Assembly (NCBI GenBank): GCA_019186825.1 | Contig: JABARP010000008.1 | Location: forward strand, 81,581-145,580 | Source: Pyrinomonadaceae bacterium | GTDB taxonomy: Bacteria; Acidobacteriota; Blastocatellia; Pyrinomonadales; Pyrinomonadaceae | DNA: 64,000 bases | Direction of reading: 5' to 3' | In this document: one piece after another, positions 1 to 7,341 of the stretch | Layout of the letters: each line of letters begins with the position of its first letter | How positions within the stretch are numbered: position 1 is the stretch's first letter | The notes under the pieces: generated by a model | What the model was told of the DNA's origin: nothing | What the model saw: only the letters and a program-made list of their open reading frames with translations | Database searches by the model: none | Position numbers and translations under genes: made by a program

Positions 1-276
1 CATCGTCGCCCGCGGAAAACGGTCGTTCGTGAACGTTGTCGATGCCGAGATCATCACGCCGTCTTCGATCGTAACGGCCGCGCAGATATAGACCATCGCA
101 TTGATCTTTACGCGGCTGCCGATCTTAACGTCGTACGCAATGTAAGTTTTTTCGCCGACGATGCATTCTTCGCCGAGAGTTGCGCCGTGGCGAATGTGCA
201 CGTTGTCCCAGACGCTTGTGCCCTCGCCTAGCGTTACGTTGTCTTCGATGATCGCTGTCGGATGAATGCGCGTCAT
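1..276 (-). CDS. Left-handed beta-helix (hexapeptide) N-acetyltransferase, partial
   Basis: The reading frame starts with ATG at 276 and runs off the left edge, so only about 92 N-terminal residues are visible. They show the isoleucine/valine-rich hexapeptide rhythm of left-handed beta-helix acyltransferases: HPTAIIEDNVTLGEGTSVWD, then IRHGATLGEECIVG, then VKIGSRVKINAMVYI. This resembles the WbpD/WlbB class, which N-acetylates the 3-amino group of UDP-2-acetamido-3-amino-2,3-dideoxy-glucuronate. Just upstream on the same strand are a Gfo/Idh dehydrogenase, a DegT aminotransferase and a UDP-GlcNAc 2-epimerase, the set used in that pathway. The acetyltransferase fold is seen directly; the exact substrate is inferred from context. 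The missing C-terminus prevents a firmer call. Confidence 0.75.
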   Translation of the reverse strand, partial: MTRIHPTAIIEDNVTLGEGTSVWDNVHIRHGATLGEECIVGEKTYIAYDVKIGSRVKINAMVYICAAVTIEDGVMISASTTFTNDRFPRATM

Positions 277-290
277 AACGTATTTCCTTG

Positions 291-371
291 GATCACCACA
301 GAGGGGCCAGAGAGCACGGAGGTGCTAGAAACTACGGGTTTCTATTTCCCTCTGGCCTCACCTCTGTGATC
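291..371. repeat. Nested palindromic element inside the sugar operon
   Basis: The 97-bp gap between two same-strand genes is almost filled by an imperfect inverted repeat. The left arm starts at 291 (GATCACCACAGAGGGGCCAG) and the right arm ends at 371 (its complement reads GATCACAGAGGTGAGGCCAG). A perfect 7-bp inner stem lies at 326-332 and 338-344. The arms are built from the words CACAGAGG, GGCCAGAG and CACGGAGG, a style seen in dispersed intergenic repeats. It could act as an intra-operon attenuator or RNA-processing hairpin, or be a mobile palindrome. There is no T-tract, so a classical terminator is unlikely. Confidence 0.6.
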
Positions 372-373
372 TT

Positions 374-1372
374 TTACGCGGCCGCGAGTGCCTTCTCGAC
401 GACCGGCTGCCAAAGCTTCTCGCTCATCGAACGATAAGCGGCTTCAATTACCTGAACGCTTGCCATCGCGTCTGCCGGCGTGATGAAAAGTGCCTCTTTG
501 CCGCGAAGTGCATTGCCGAAATTCTCGATCTTCCCTTTGAAGGACGCGACCTTGTCATAGCCGCTTCCAAAGACGGTCCAGTCGGGATTCGATGTCGTTC
601 TGTATTTCGATTCGCGCCAACCGACGTGCAGCGTGCCGTTCGAACCGTAAATGCTTAGGAAGTACGGAAGCTCCTTGTTTATGCCCCACGTAAGATCGAC
701 GCTTGCGGTCACGCCGTCGGCGGTCTTTGCGAGAAGTTTTACGTTCTCGTCAACGGCAAGGCCCTGCGTGCCGCCTGCATCGACGGCGAGAACCGCGTCG
801 ATCGAGCCGAGCAAATATCGAATGATATCGACCGAATGAGTTCCGTTATCGATGAGGACGCCGCCACCCGAAAGTGCCGCGTCGGAATTCCAACGCTTCG
901 ACATATCGACCTTTGCGGTGAACGCGTTCTCAAGCTGTAGAACATCACCGAGCGCGCCGGAAGCAAGAATGCTCTTTGCCTTGATAACGTCGTCGCAATA
1001 GCGGAATTTTGACGCCATTGTAAAGAGCGTATTCGTCTTCGCGGCGGTCGCGATCATCCGTTCCGCATCGTCGCTCGTCGTGCAGAGCGGCTTTTCGCAG
1101 AGCACGGGGATCGAACGATCGAGGAAGTGACATGCGATCTCGGCGTGTGTCGAGGGCGGTGTCGCAATGATCACCGCGTCGAGGCCGAGCGTCGCAAGTT
1201 CATCGAAAGAAGGGTAGCTCTTGCCGCCTACCATTTCGGCAAGAGCCGCCGCCGCATCGGCACGTGTGTCCGTTACGGCTACGAGATCGCAGCACGAGCT
1301 TAGATTAAAAGCCTGTGCATAGGCCTGGGCGATGCCGCCCGCTCCAACTATTCCAAAACGTAACTTTGTCAT
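374..1372 (-). CDS. Gfo/Idh/MocA family oxidoreductase (sugar 3-dehydrogenase type)
   Basis: This 332-residue protein has the N-terminal Rossmann dinucleotide loop GIVGAGGIA (residues 7-15), the family Glu-Lys-Pro motif (93-95, in PVLCEKPL) and the catalytic-region pattern G-G-G-x-L-x-D-x-G-x-H (169-179). Members oxidise or reduce sugars and sugar nucleotides with bound NAD(P). It starts at ATG 1372, two bases after the stop of the aminotransferase upstream, so the two are probably co-translated. Next to a DegT aminotransferase, a hexapeptide acetyltransferase and a 2-epimerase, a WbpB/WlbA-like role (oxidising C3 of a UDP-amino sugar acid before transamination) is plausible. The family is certain; the substrate is inferred. 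Confidence 0.85.
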   Translation of the reverse strand: MTKLRFGIVGAGGIAQAYAQAFNLSSCCDLVAVTDTRADAAAALAEMVGGKSYPSFDELATLGLDAVIIATPPSTHAEIACHFLDRSIPVLCEKPLCTTSDDAERMIATAAKTNTLFTMASKFRYCDDVIKAKSILASGALGDVLQLENAFTAKVDMSKRWNSDAALSGGGVLIDNGTHSVDIIRYLLGSIDAVLAVDAGGTQGLAVDENVKLLAKTADGVTASVDLTWGINKELPYFLSIYGSNGTLHVGWRESKYRTTSNPDWTVFGSGYDKVASFKGKIENFGNALRGKEALFITPADAMASVQVIEAAYRSMSEKLWQPVVEKALAAA

Positions 1373-1374
1373 AT

Positions 1375-2604
1375 CTATTTCCGCAGCCGGCTTGCGGCGA
1401 TCCTCACGTTGTCAGCGATGTAGCGAACGTGCTCTTCCGTGTACTTCTCGTTCCAGGGAAGTACGAGCACGTCGTGGAGTGCCTTTGCCGTGAGCGGATA
1501 ATTTTCCATCTCGTAATCGACCGCGCCCTCGCGTGCGAGATTGAAAGGGAACTGACTCGTGCCAAGCGTGTTCTTTTCCTGAAAGACCTGGCACATAAAC
1601 GCCGGTTTTACGATGTAACGCGGGGCAGAGAAAATATTCTTTTCCTTGAGCAACTGCGCCATGCCGACCGAACCGCCCTCGATCTTCGAGTCGTCCACGG
1701 ACAGGCAATATTTCCAGTACGTGTGCGTTGCGTCCGGTGCGATAACGGGAGTTTCGATGCCATCGATTCCTTGCAGAAGCTCGGTCAGCAGTGCGGCCGT
1801 ATTCTGACGATTTGCGACACAAGTTTCGAGCTTTTCGAGCTGGCCGAGTGCGACCGCAGCTTGAAGCTCGCTCATGCGATAGTTCAACGCCATGAAGTAG
1901 TGGTCGGGATTCGCATCGCCGTAGCCCCACGCCTTGTTGATGTAAAGGAACATCTTGCGTGCGAGCTTTTCGTCGTTGGTTACGACCATGCCGCCTTCGC
2001 CGGTCGTCATATGCTTACCTTGCTGGAGCGAGAAGCAGCCGATGTCGCCGATCGTGCCGGCGAATGCATCACCCTTTTTCGCGAGGAACGTCTGAGCCGA
2101 ATCTTCGATAACGGGGATGCCTTTCTCGCGTGCAAGCTCCATGATCGGGCCCATTTCGCAAGGATTACCGAAAAGGTGCGTAACGATGATCGCCTTGGTG
2201 CGTTCGCTGATCTTCTTTTCGATCGTCTCTGCGGTCACATTCAGGGTCTTCGGATCGACCTCTGCAAAGACCGGAACAACGCCGCGATACATCAGAGGCG
2301 TCAGTGCACCCATATCGGTGATCGAGGTCGTAATGATCTCGTCGCCCGGTTCCGGATTGATCGCTGCGACTGCGATGTGGATCGCCGCCGAACCTGACGT
2401 GCAAGCGTACGCGAATTTTGCGCCGAGTTTTTCGGCAAACTTCTGCTCGAGCATCTTGCCGAATTTGCCTTTCGTCGTCGTCAAGGTCCCGCTTTTCAGG
2501 ACCTCGGTAACGTAGGCGATCTCGGTCTCGTCAAAGGTACGGCCGCTTGCGTCCTGGTCGGAGGGGAGCGACATCAACAGTTCGGTTTTTGCAACGGGTG
2601 TCAT
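1375..2604 (-). CDS. DegT/DnrJ/EryC1 family PLP-dependent sugar aminotransferase
   Basis: At 409 residues it is somewhat longer than typical WbpE-like enzymes. It has the fold-type I features of sugar aminotransferases: a TSGSAAIHIA cofactor-phosphate region (69-78), EDSAQ with the pyridine-binding Asp168, and the Schiff-base lysine Lys197 in QQGKHMTTGEGG. The family transfers an amino group from glutamate or glutamine to a keto-sugar nucleotide. Start is ATG 2604; the in-frame Met11 is an alternative. It lies directly before the Gfo/Idh gene (2-bp gap) and after the deacetylase-glycosyltransferase fusion. It probably aminates the keto-sugar made by that dehydrogenase. A cyclitol aminotransferase role cannot be excluded. 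Confidence 0.87.
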   Translation of the reverse strand: MTPVAKTELLMSLPSDQDASGRTFDETEIAYVTEVLKSGTLTTTKGKFGKMLEQKFAEKLGAKFAYACTSGSAAIHIAVAAINPEPGDEIITTSITDMGALTPLMYRGVVPVFAEVDPKTLNVTAETIEKKISERTKAIIVTHLFGNPCEMGPIMELAREKGIPVIEDSAQTFLAKKGDAFAGTIGDIGCFSLQQGKHMTTGEGGMVVTNDEKLARKMFLYINKAWGYGDANPDHYFMALNYRMSELQAAVALGQLEKLETCVANRQNTAALLTELLQGIDGIETPVIAPDATHTYWKYCLSVDDSKIEGGSVGMAQLLKEKNIFSAPRYIVKPAFMCQVFQEKNTLGTSQFPFNLAREGAVDYEMENYPLTAKALHDVLVLPWNEKYTEEHVRYIADNVRIAASRLRK

Positions 2605-2671
2605 AGATTTGGATGGATTATTTGCTGATAAATGGGAAATGCGGGGACGTCCTTTTTACATCCAGCGCGGG

Positions 2672-4366
2672 TTATCTAATTTCTTCCTCAAGTGCAATAG
2701 AAGGTCTAATTGCAGAGGATTTCCGAAAGAAACGCATTTTTGCGAGCCTTGAGAGCAATTTCAGATGTCCGACGATGGTCGCGGCCGTCTTCATCTTCGA
2801 AAAACCGAAAAGCCGAACTTCCAGAACCGCCGGGAATTCGACGACCTTGCCGCCCTCGATATCGATGCGGCCGAGCATCTCGGCAACGCCCAGGAATCCC
2901 GATTCGTCGAGGTTTAGGTTTGCGACCGCGCTTCGCCGATACACGCGAAAGCAGCTCGTATAGGTCGAAAGCTTTTGGTTGAGCACGGTGCGATATAGCG
3001 CAGACGCTCCTTTTGATAGGAAAAGCCGCCAGCCCGGCACATTTCGCACACCGCCGTTGCGATGGTAGGGCGAAGCCGTGACCATTGCGGTGTCCTTGTC
3101 GAGTAGCGGCAGCATTCGAGGCAATTCGTGCGGATCGTACGTGCAGTCGCAATCCATCGACGCGACGATCTCCGTCCCGGCGGCGCGGATCGCGGTCATT
3201 ATCGCTGCGGCAACGCCTTGGTTCTGCTCGTGGCTGATGATCTCGGTGTTCGGAAATTCATCGAAAAGTTCGTGAAGCAGGTCGAGCGTCCCGTCCTTGC
3301 TGCAGTCGTTCACGAATATAAAATTCGCCGCGTAGCCGGCTTCAACGAGCGTTCGATCGACGCTGCGGAGCGTGTTCGCGAGATATGGCAGTGTCTCGGC
3401 CTCGTTATAGCACGGAATTCCGATCGTGATCGGCGTTAGCTTGCGGTCTTTCGCTTCGCTCGCGTTTGCCGTCGTTACTGGTTCAAGTTCCGTCTCATCC
3501 GCACGCAGATGTTTCTCGGAAAGGCCGAGATGGTCCGCGATGCTCACGCAGTCGTAAGCCGCAAGATTCTCGCGGAGGATCCATTCCATCTTGTCGAGTT
3601 TTCGATAGTGGCGAATGCGGTTATATTTCGAGGCGGCGGAGATGCGCGGCTGTTCCGGGTCGAGTTCCCAGACGTGAAAATAGCTCACGAAAGGCTCGGC
3701 GGTCGTCTCGCTCCAGGCTCGCACGGCGTGCCGCATCAGCGTATAGGGAATTTGGCGAAAATAATTCCCGCCCGAGATCGGAAGAAGGCCGACACCGACA
3801 TTCCGCGTAGAATACGGAAACTCCCAAATGCGGCCGTTTTTGCTTTCGACCGTGTGTGCGACGCGTTCCTTCGCCTCCACGCCGCGGGTCGGCATAAACG
3901 AAGCGTCATATTCATAGCCTGCTTCGGCCAGAGCGTCGAGGATCCAGTTGTCGCGGCCGTAATGCAGCTTTTCCGCGGAACGATGGCCGACGATCCGCTG
4001 ACCGGACGCCTCCGAGAGCACGCTTGCGGCACGATCGAGGTCGATGCGAAATTCTTCCGGCGAAAGCTGCCGGACGGAGCGATGATAGTATCCGCGGCTT
4101 GCGACCTCGTGCCCCCGAGTTGCGATCTCGCGTACGAGGTCAGGATTCTGCTCGGCGATCCAACCCAGGACGAAGAACGTCGCCTTTGCATCGAATTCGT
4201 CGAGCAGGTCGAGTGCTTTTAGAGTGTTCTGCTCGTATCGCGGCTCAAAATGCTCCCAGTTGCGCTGCTGTATCAGCGTCTCGAAAGCACCGACGTGGAA
4301 ATAATCCTCGACGAGTACCGTCAAAAGATGCCGCGGCCTTGAAGCTTGTGTTTCGAGCTCGTTCAC
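2672..4366 (-). CDS. Polysaccharide deacetylase fused to family 2 glycosyltransferase
   Basis: Two enzymes are joined in one 564-residue protein. Residues about 12-290 are a polysaccharide deacetylase of the kind found in XrtA/exosortase-associated EPS loci: a metal/base segment with Glu20-Asp21-Tyr-Phe-His24, KATFFVLGW (61-69), RGHEVASRGYYH (84-95), and a C-terminal YFHVWELDPEQPR segment typical of the DUF3473 extension. From about residue 310 a GT-A family 2 glycosyltransferase begins (ITIGIPCYNEAETLPYL), with an Asp-Cys-Asp-Cys element near 403 as likely metal ligand. No signal peptide or long membrane helix is evident, so it is probably cytoplasmic or peripheral. It starts at GTG 4366, overlapping the epimerase stop by 4 bases. 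N-deacetylation coupled to sugar transfer is inferred. Confidence 0.85.
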   Translation of the reverse strand: MNELETQASRPRHLLTVLVEDYFHVGAFETLIQQRNWEHFEPRYEQNTLKALDLLDEFDAKATFFVLGWIAEQNPDLVREIATRGHEVASRGYYHRSVRQLSPEEFRIDLDRAASVLSEASGQRIVGHRSAEKLHYGRDNWILDALAEAGYEYDASFMPTRGVEAKERVAHTVESKNGRIWEFPYSTRNVGVGLLPISGGNYFRQIPYTLMRHAVRAWSETTAEPFVSYFHVWELDPEQPRISAASKYNRIRHYRKLDKMEWILRENLAAYDCVSIADHLGLSEKHLRADETELEPVTTANASEAKDRKLTPITIGIPCYNEAETLPYLANTLRSVDRTLVEAGYAANFIFVNDCSKDGTLDLLHELFDEFPNTEIISHEQNQGVAAAIMTAIRAAGTEIVASMDCDCTYDPHELPRMLPLLDKDTAMVTASPYHRNGGVRNVPGWRLFLSKGASALYRTVLNQKLSTYTSCFRVYRRSAVANLNLDESGFLGVAEMLGRIDIEGGKVVEFPAVLEVRLFGFSKMKTAATIVGHLKLLSRLAKMRFFRKSSAIRPSIALEEEIR

Positions 4367-5565
4367 AGCGATACGGTTCGTGCCACTTCGGGTTCGGTTT
4401 TCGGGGCAAAATGTGATCGAAGTGCCTCAACGATCCTGCGTGAGGCTGTTCCGTCGCCGAATGGATTCGGTATCTGCTTTACGGAATCGATCCACGCGGG
4501 ATCGGCATAGTTCTCTTCGAGAAGTTCTTCGAGCCTTGCGGCGTCGCTGCCGACGAGCTTTGAAACTCCGGCCGCAATGCCTTCGGGCCGCTCGGTGTTC
4601 TCACGCAGAACAAGGAGCGGTTTCCCGAGGCTCGGTGCCTCTTCCTGCACGCCGCCCGAATCGGACACGACGAGCCACGATGCCTTCATAAGGGCTAAGA
4701 AATCGGAATGATCGAGCGGTTCCAACAAATGGACGCGGTCGCGGCCCGCGAGGATCGCCTCGGTCGCCGCCCGCACATTTGGGTTCGGATGTACGGGAAA
4801 GATCAGCGAAACGTTCTCGTGCCTCTCGACGAATCGGGCAAGCACCTCGAGATTCCTGCTCATTGCGTCGCCAAAGCTCTCTCTGCGATGCGTCGTAAGC
4901 AGTATGCGCTTTTGCCCGGCCGTCTCCGCGATCAGATCGGTGATCTCGTCGCTCACCCGAAGGCGATCCAGCATCGCGTGCAGCGAATCGACGACCGTAT
5001 TTCCTGTAACAAAGATCTGCCGGTCGGAAACGCCTTCGTCGAGCAGATTCTGCCTATTCTGCTCGGTCGCGGCGAAGTGAAATGAGGCGATCAGGGTGAT
5101 CAGCCTGCGGTTCGCCTCTTCGGGGAAGGGACTTGCGATATCGCCCGAACGCAAGCCCGCCTCGACGTGGCCGACAGGGATCTTTCGATTGAAAGCGGCG
5201 AGTGCACCGGCAAGCGTCGTTGTCGTATCTCCTTGTACGAGAACGACATCCGGCATTTCATCGACGAGAATTCGGTCGAGGCCCGCGATCACGTTCGAAA
5301 GCACATCGTTCGGCGACTGATCGGCCTTCATAACGTCCAGGTCAATATCGACATCGACATTCAGGCTCTTTAAGAACGGAGCGAGCAGGCCCTTGTGCTG
5401 GCTCGAGGAAACGACGAGCGGGCGGTAATTCTGCTGCCTCAGCTCTGCGATCACCGGTGCGAGCTTGATCAACTCCGGCCGGGTGCCGAACAGAACGAGT
5501 ACTTTCCGGCCGGCTCGCGGCCGCGTATGGCCGTTTCCGAGCAATGTGTCGAGGGAATCCATCAT
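4363..5565 (-). CDS. wecB: UDP-N-acetylglucosamine 2-epimerase (non-hydrolysing)
   Basis: This enzyme interconverts UDP-GlcNAc (or a uronic-acid derivative) and the manno epimer. Its 400 residues carry the expected signatures: GTRPELIKLAPVI (27-39), VQGDTTTTLAG, the GHVEAGLRSGD loop with catalytic acidic residues, EEANRRLI, and SDSGGVQEEAPSLGKP for UDP binding. It begins the minus-strand operon, with a 171-bp gap to the divergent gene at 5737, and overlaps the next gene by four bases. Beside dehydrogenase, aminotransferase and acetyltransferase genes it could be the WbpI-type epimerase of a UDP-diacetamido-uronate pathway instead of plain WecB. The family is certain; the symbol is for the generic activity. 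Confidence 0.9.
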   Translation of the reverse strand: MMDSLDTLLGNGHTRPRAGRKVLVLFGTRPELIKLAPVIAELRQQNYRPLVVSSSQHKGLLAPFLKSLNVDVDIDLDVMKADQSPNDVLSNVIAGLDRILVDEMPDVVLVQGDTTTTLAGALAAFNRKIPVGHVEAGLRSGDIASPFPEEANRRLITLIASFHFAATEQNRQNLLDEGVSDRQIFVTGNTVVDSLHAMLDRLRVSDEITDLIAETAGQKRILLTTHRRESFGDAMSRNLEVLARFVERHENVSLIFPVHPNPNVRAATEAILAGRDRVHLLEPLDHSDFLALMKASWLVVSDSGGVQEEAPSLGKPLLVLRENTERPEGIAAGVSKLVGSDAARLEELLEENYADPAWIDSVKQIPNPFGDGTASRRIVEALRSHFAPKTEPEVARTVSL

Positions 5566-5736
5566 TTTCTAAGTGTTTGGACGGCCCGAAACGCAAGAGT
5601 CCGCCCGCTCGATAAAAGGCTCAATTACGTCGGGTTTCCTAAGTTTTATCGGTTTGCGGGCGGTTTCTGTGCTGTCAACTGCAAACCTCTCTGTGCGAAA
5701 ATGCATCTATAAGACGAAGCACAAGGAAAACGAACT

Positions 5737-6543
5737 ATGAGATTTGCGAAGGCGGCGGGAGTTATTTTTCTGGCTCTGGCTTTTTCGGTAGCGGGCATGG
5801 CACAAGAGTCGGCGGTTGTGCCGACAGACCTAAGTCAGGCGAAGATCGACGAGATCCTGAAAAAGGTTGCCGAGAATGAAGGCCTTTTCCGTTCGGCGTT
5901 GACGGATTACGTGTTCAATCGAAAGGCGATCGTGCAGACGATCGGGCTTGGCGGGCAGGTTACGGGGACATTTCGACGCGATTCGTTTATGACCTTCGGC
6001 TCGGACGGCGGCCGCTTCGAAAAGGTGCTTTATGCTCCGATAGCGACCACACCGCCCGGATTTGTAACACCCGAGGACCTCGAGGACCTCGGCGGTATCA
6101 ATCCTTTCGCGCTCGAGCCATCGGCGATGTCTCACTACAATTTCCGCTTCGCAGGCACCGAACACATCGACGAACTCGATCTTTACGTCTTTGATGTGAC
6201 GCCGAAGGAGATCCCGAATCCGAAAAAGACGAAGCTCCGTCTCTTTACGGGCCGAATTTGGGTGGATAAGACCGACCTTATGATCGTTCGGTCAAAGGGC
6301 AAGGCCGTGCCGGAGACGAAAGACAATAAGTTCCCGGTCGTGCTCACAACGCGAGCGCAGATCGACGGTAAGTATTGGTTCCCGGTCGATGCGCGTTCGG
6401 ACGACGAACTCGTGTTCGATAACGGCAATGTTATCAAGATACGGATGCGTGTCTCTTTCAGCAATTACCGACAAGGACGCACTGACGTGATCATCAAGGA
6501 CGATCCGGAGACTCCCGACGAGACGCCGCAGAAGCAGCCGTAA
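5737..6543 (+). CDS. Secreted hypothetical protein, outer-membrane lipoprotein-sorting-like
   Basis: A 268-residue protein with a clear signal peptide (MRFAKAAGVIFLALAFSVAG, cleavage probably after AGMA). The mature part is rich in short beta-strand segments: FDVTPKEIPNPKKTKLRLF, GRIWVDKTDLMIVRSKGK, GKYWFPVDARSDDELVF. This pattern is common in LolA/LolB-like beta-sheet proteins of acidobacteria annotated as outer-membrane lipoprotein-sorting proteins, but I see no lipobox. The tail is acidic and proline-rich (DDPETPDETPQKQP). It stands alone, divergent from the sugar operon and converging on plsC with a 6-bp gap. Its role is unknown; lipid or lipoprotein binding at the envelope is only a fold-level guess. 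Confidence 0.7.
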   Translation: MRFAKAAGVIFLALAFSVAGMAQESAVVPTDLSQAKIDEILKKVAENEGLFRSALTDYVFNRKAIVQTIGLGGQVTGTFRRDSFMTFGSDGGRFEKVLYAPIATTPPGFVTPEDLEDLGGINPFALEPSAMSHYNFRFAGTEHIDELDLYVFDVTPKEIPNPKKTKLRLFTGRIWVDKTDLMIVRSKGKAVPETKDNKFPVVLTTRAQIDGKYWFPVDARSDDELVFDNGNVIKIRMRVSFSNYRQGRTDVIIKDDPETPDETPQKQP

Positions 6544-6549
6544 ACGAGG

Positions 6550-7326
6550 CTATTCTTTCGACAATTCCGCCGCGATCGCGGCACGGGTCTCAAGCAGTAG
6601 TTGGAGCGGAGTTACATCTCGGCTCCTTTCTCTTACGGGTATCGGCGGCAGCAGCACCATTTCGATCGTGCCGGGATAGGCGACGCCACTGCCCTTCCCC
6701 ATCATCACATCAGTATTCTTGATAGCGACCGGAATGATGTCCGCATTCGTCTGCAAGGCGAGGTAAAAGGCACCTTTTTTGAACGGCAGGAGTTTGCCGG
6801 GCAAGGCACGCGTCCCTTCGACAAAGACGCCGAAAGAATATCCCGCATCCATCACCTTTCGAGCCTTTTCCATTGATTCGCGGGCTTTTTCAGGATTGCT
6901 CCGGTCGATCGCGATGATATTCACGAACGACATTCCCTGACCCATCACGGGCACTTTCAGCAGCTCTTTTTTTGCGACGAGGCCGATCCTCTTTCCGGTG
7001 AACGCAAAGAGCGTCGCGGTGTCGAGATAAGAACGATGGTTTGCGGCAAAAATATACGACCGTTCGGGGTCGAGATTCTCTGTGCCCGTAACCCGAACCT
7101 TCGCACCGCACGCCTTGAGCCATGTGCGTGCACCGAAGATCGCAAGTGGATAGAGCCAGACCCTTCGGTTGATGATCCAGAGGAAGATCAGCGTCGGTAT
7201 AGCGATAACAAGCAGCATCGCTCCGGCGACAAACCAGCACCACCAATAGCGGAGTTTGCCCAAGATCCGCGATCTGTGAGACTCTGGCAAAGGAAACTCC
7301 ATCAAATTATTTTCAACTGTCGGCAT
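6550..7326 (-). CDS. plsC: 1-acyl-sn-glycerol-3-phosphate acyltransferase
   Basis: Transfers an acyl group to lysophosphatidic acid to make phosphatidic acid at the inner membrane. The 258-residue protein has an N-terminal membrane helix (about 28-52) and the acyltransferase catalytic motif NHRSYLD, with His97 and Asp102 forming the H-x4-D pair. The substrate-binding motif is F-V-E-G-T-R at 168-173, followed by ALPGKLLPFKKGAF. The start at ATG 7326 leaves only 15 bp to the divergent peptidase start at 7342, so each promoter must lie inside the other gene or the promoters overlap. Confidence 0.88.
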   Translation of the reverse strand: MPTVENNLMEFPLPESHRSRILGKLRYWWCWFVAGAMLLVIAIPTLIFLWIINRRVWLYPLAIFGARTWLKACGAKVRVTGTENLDPERSYIFAANHRSYLDTATLFAFTGKRIGLVAKKELLKVPVMGQGMSFVNIIAIDRSNPEKARESMEKARKVMDAGYSFGVFVEGTRALPGKLLPFKKGAFYLALQTNADIIPVAIKNTDVMMGKGSGVAYPGTIEMVLLPPIPVRERSRDVTPLQLLLETRAAIAAELSKE

Positions 7327-7341
7327 CGACCTTAAAGTCTA

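Noticed and set aside
1315..2397. A 360-residue plus-strand frame opposite the aminotransferase gene
   Set aside because: It is antisense to a well-supported gene, rich in Arg/Cys/His as expected from reverse reading of GC-rich codons, and has no known motif.
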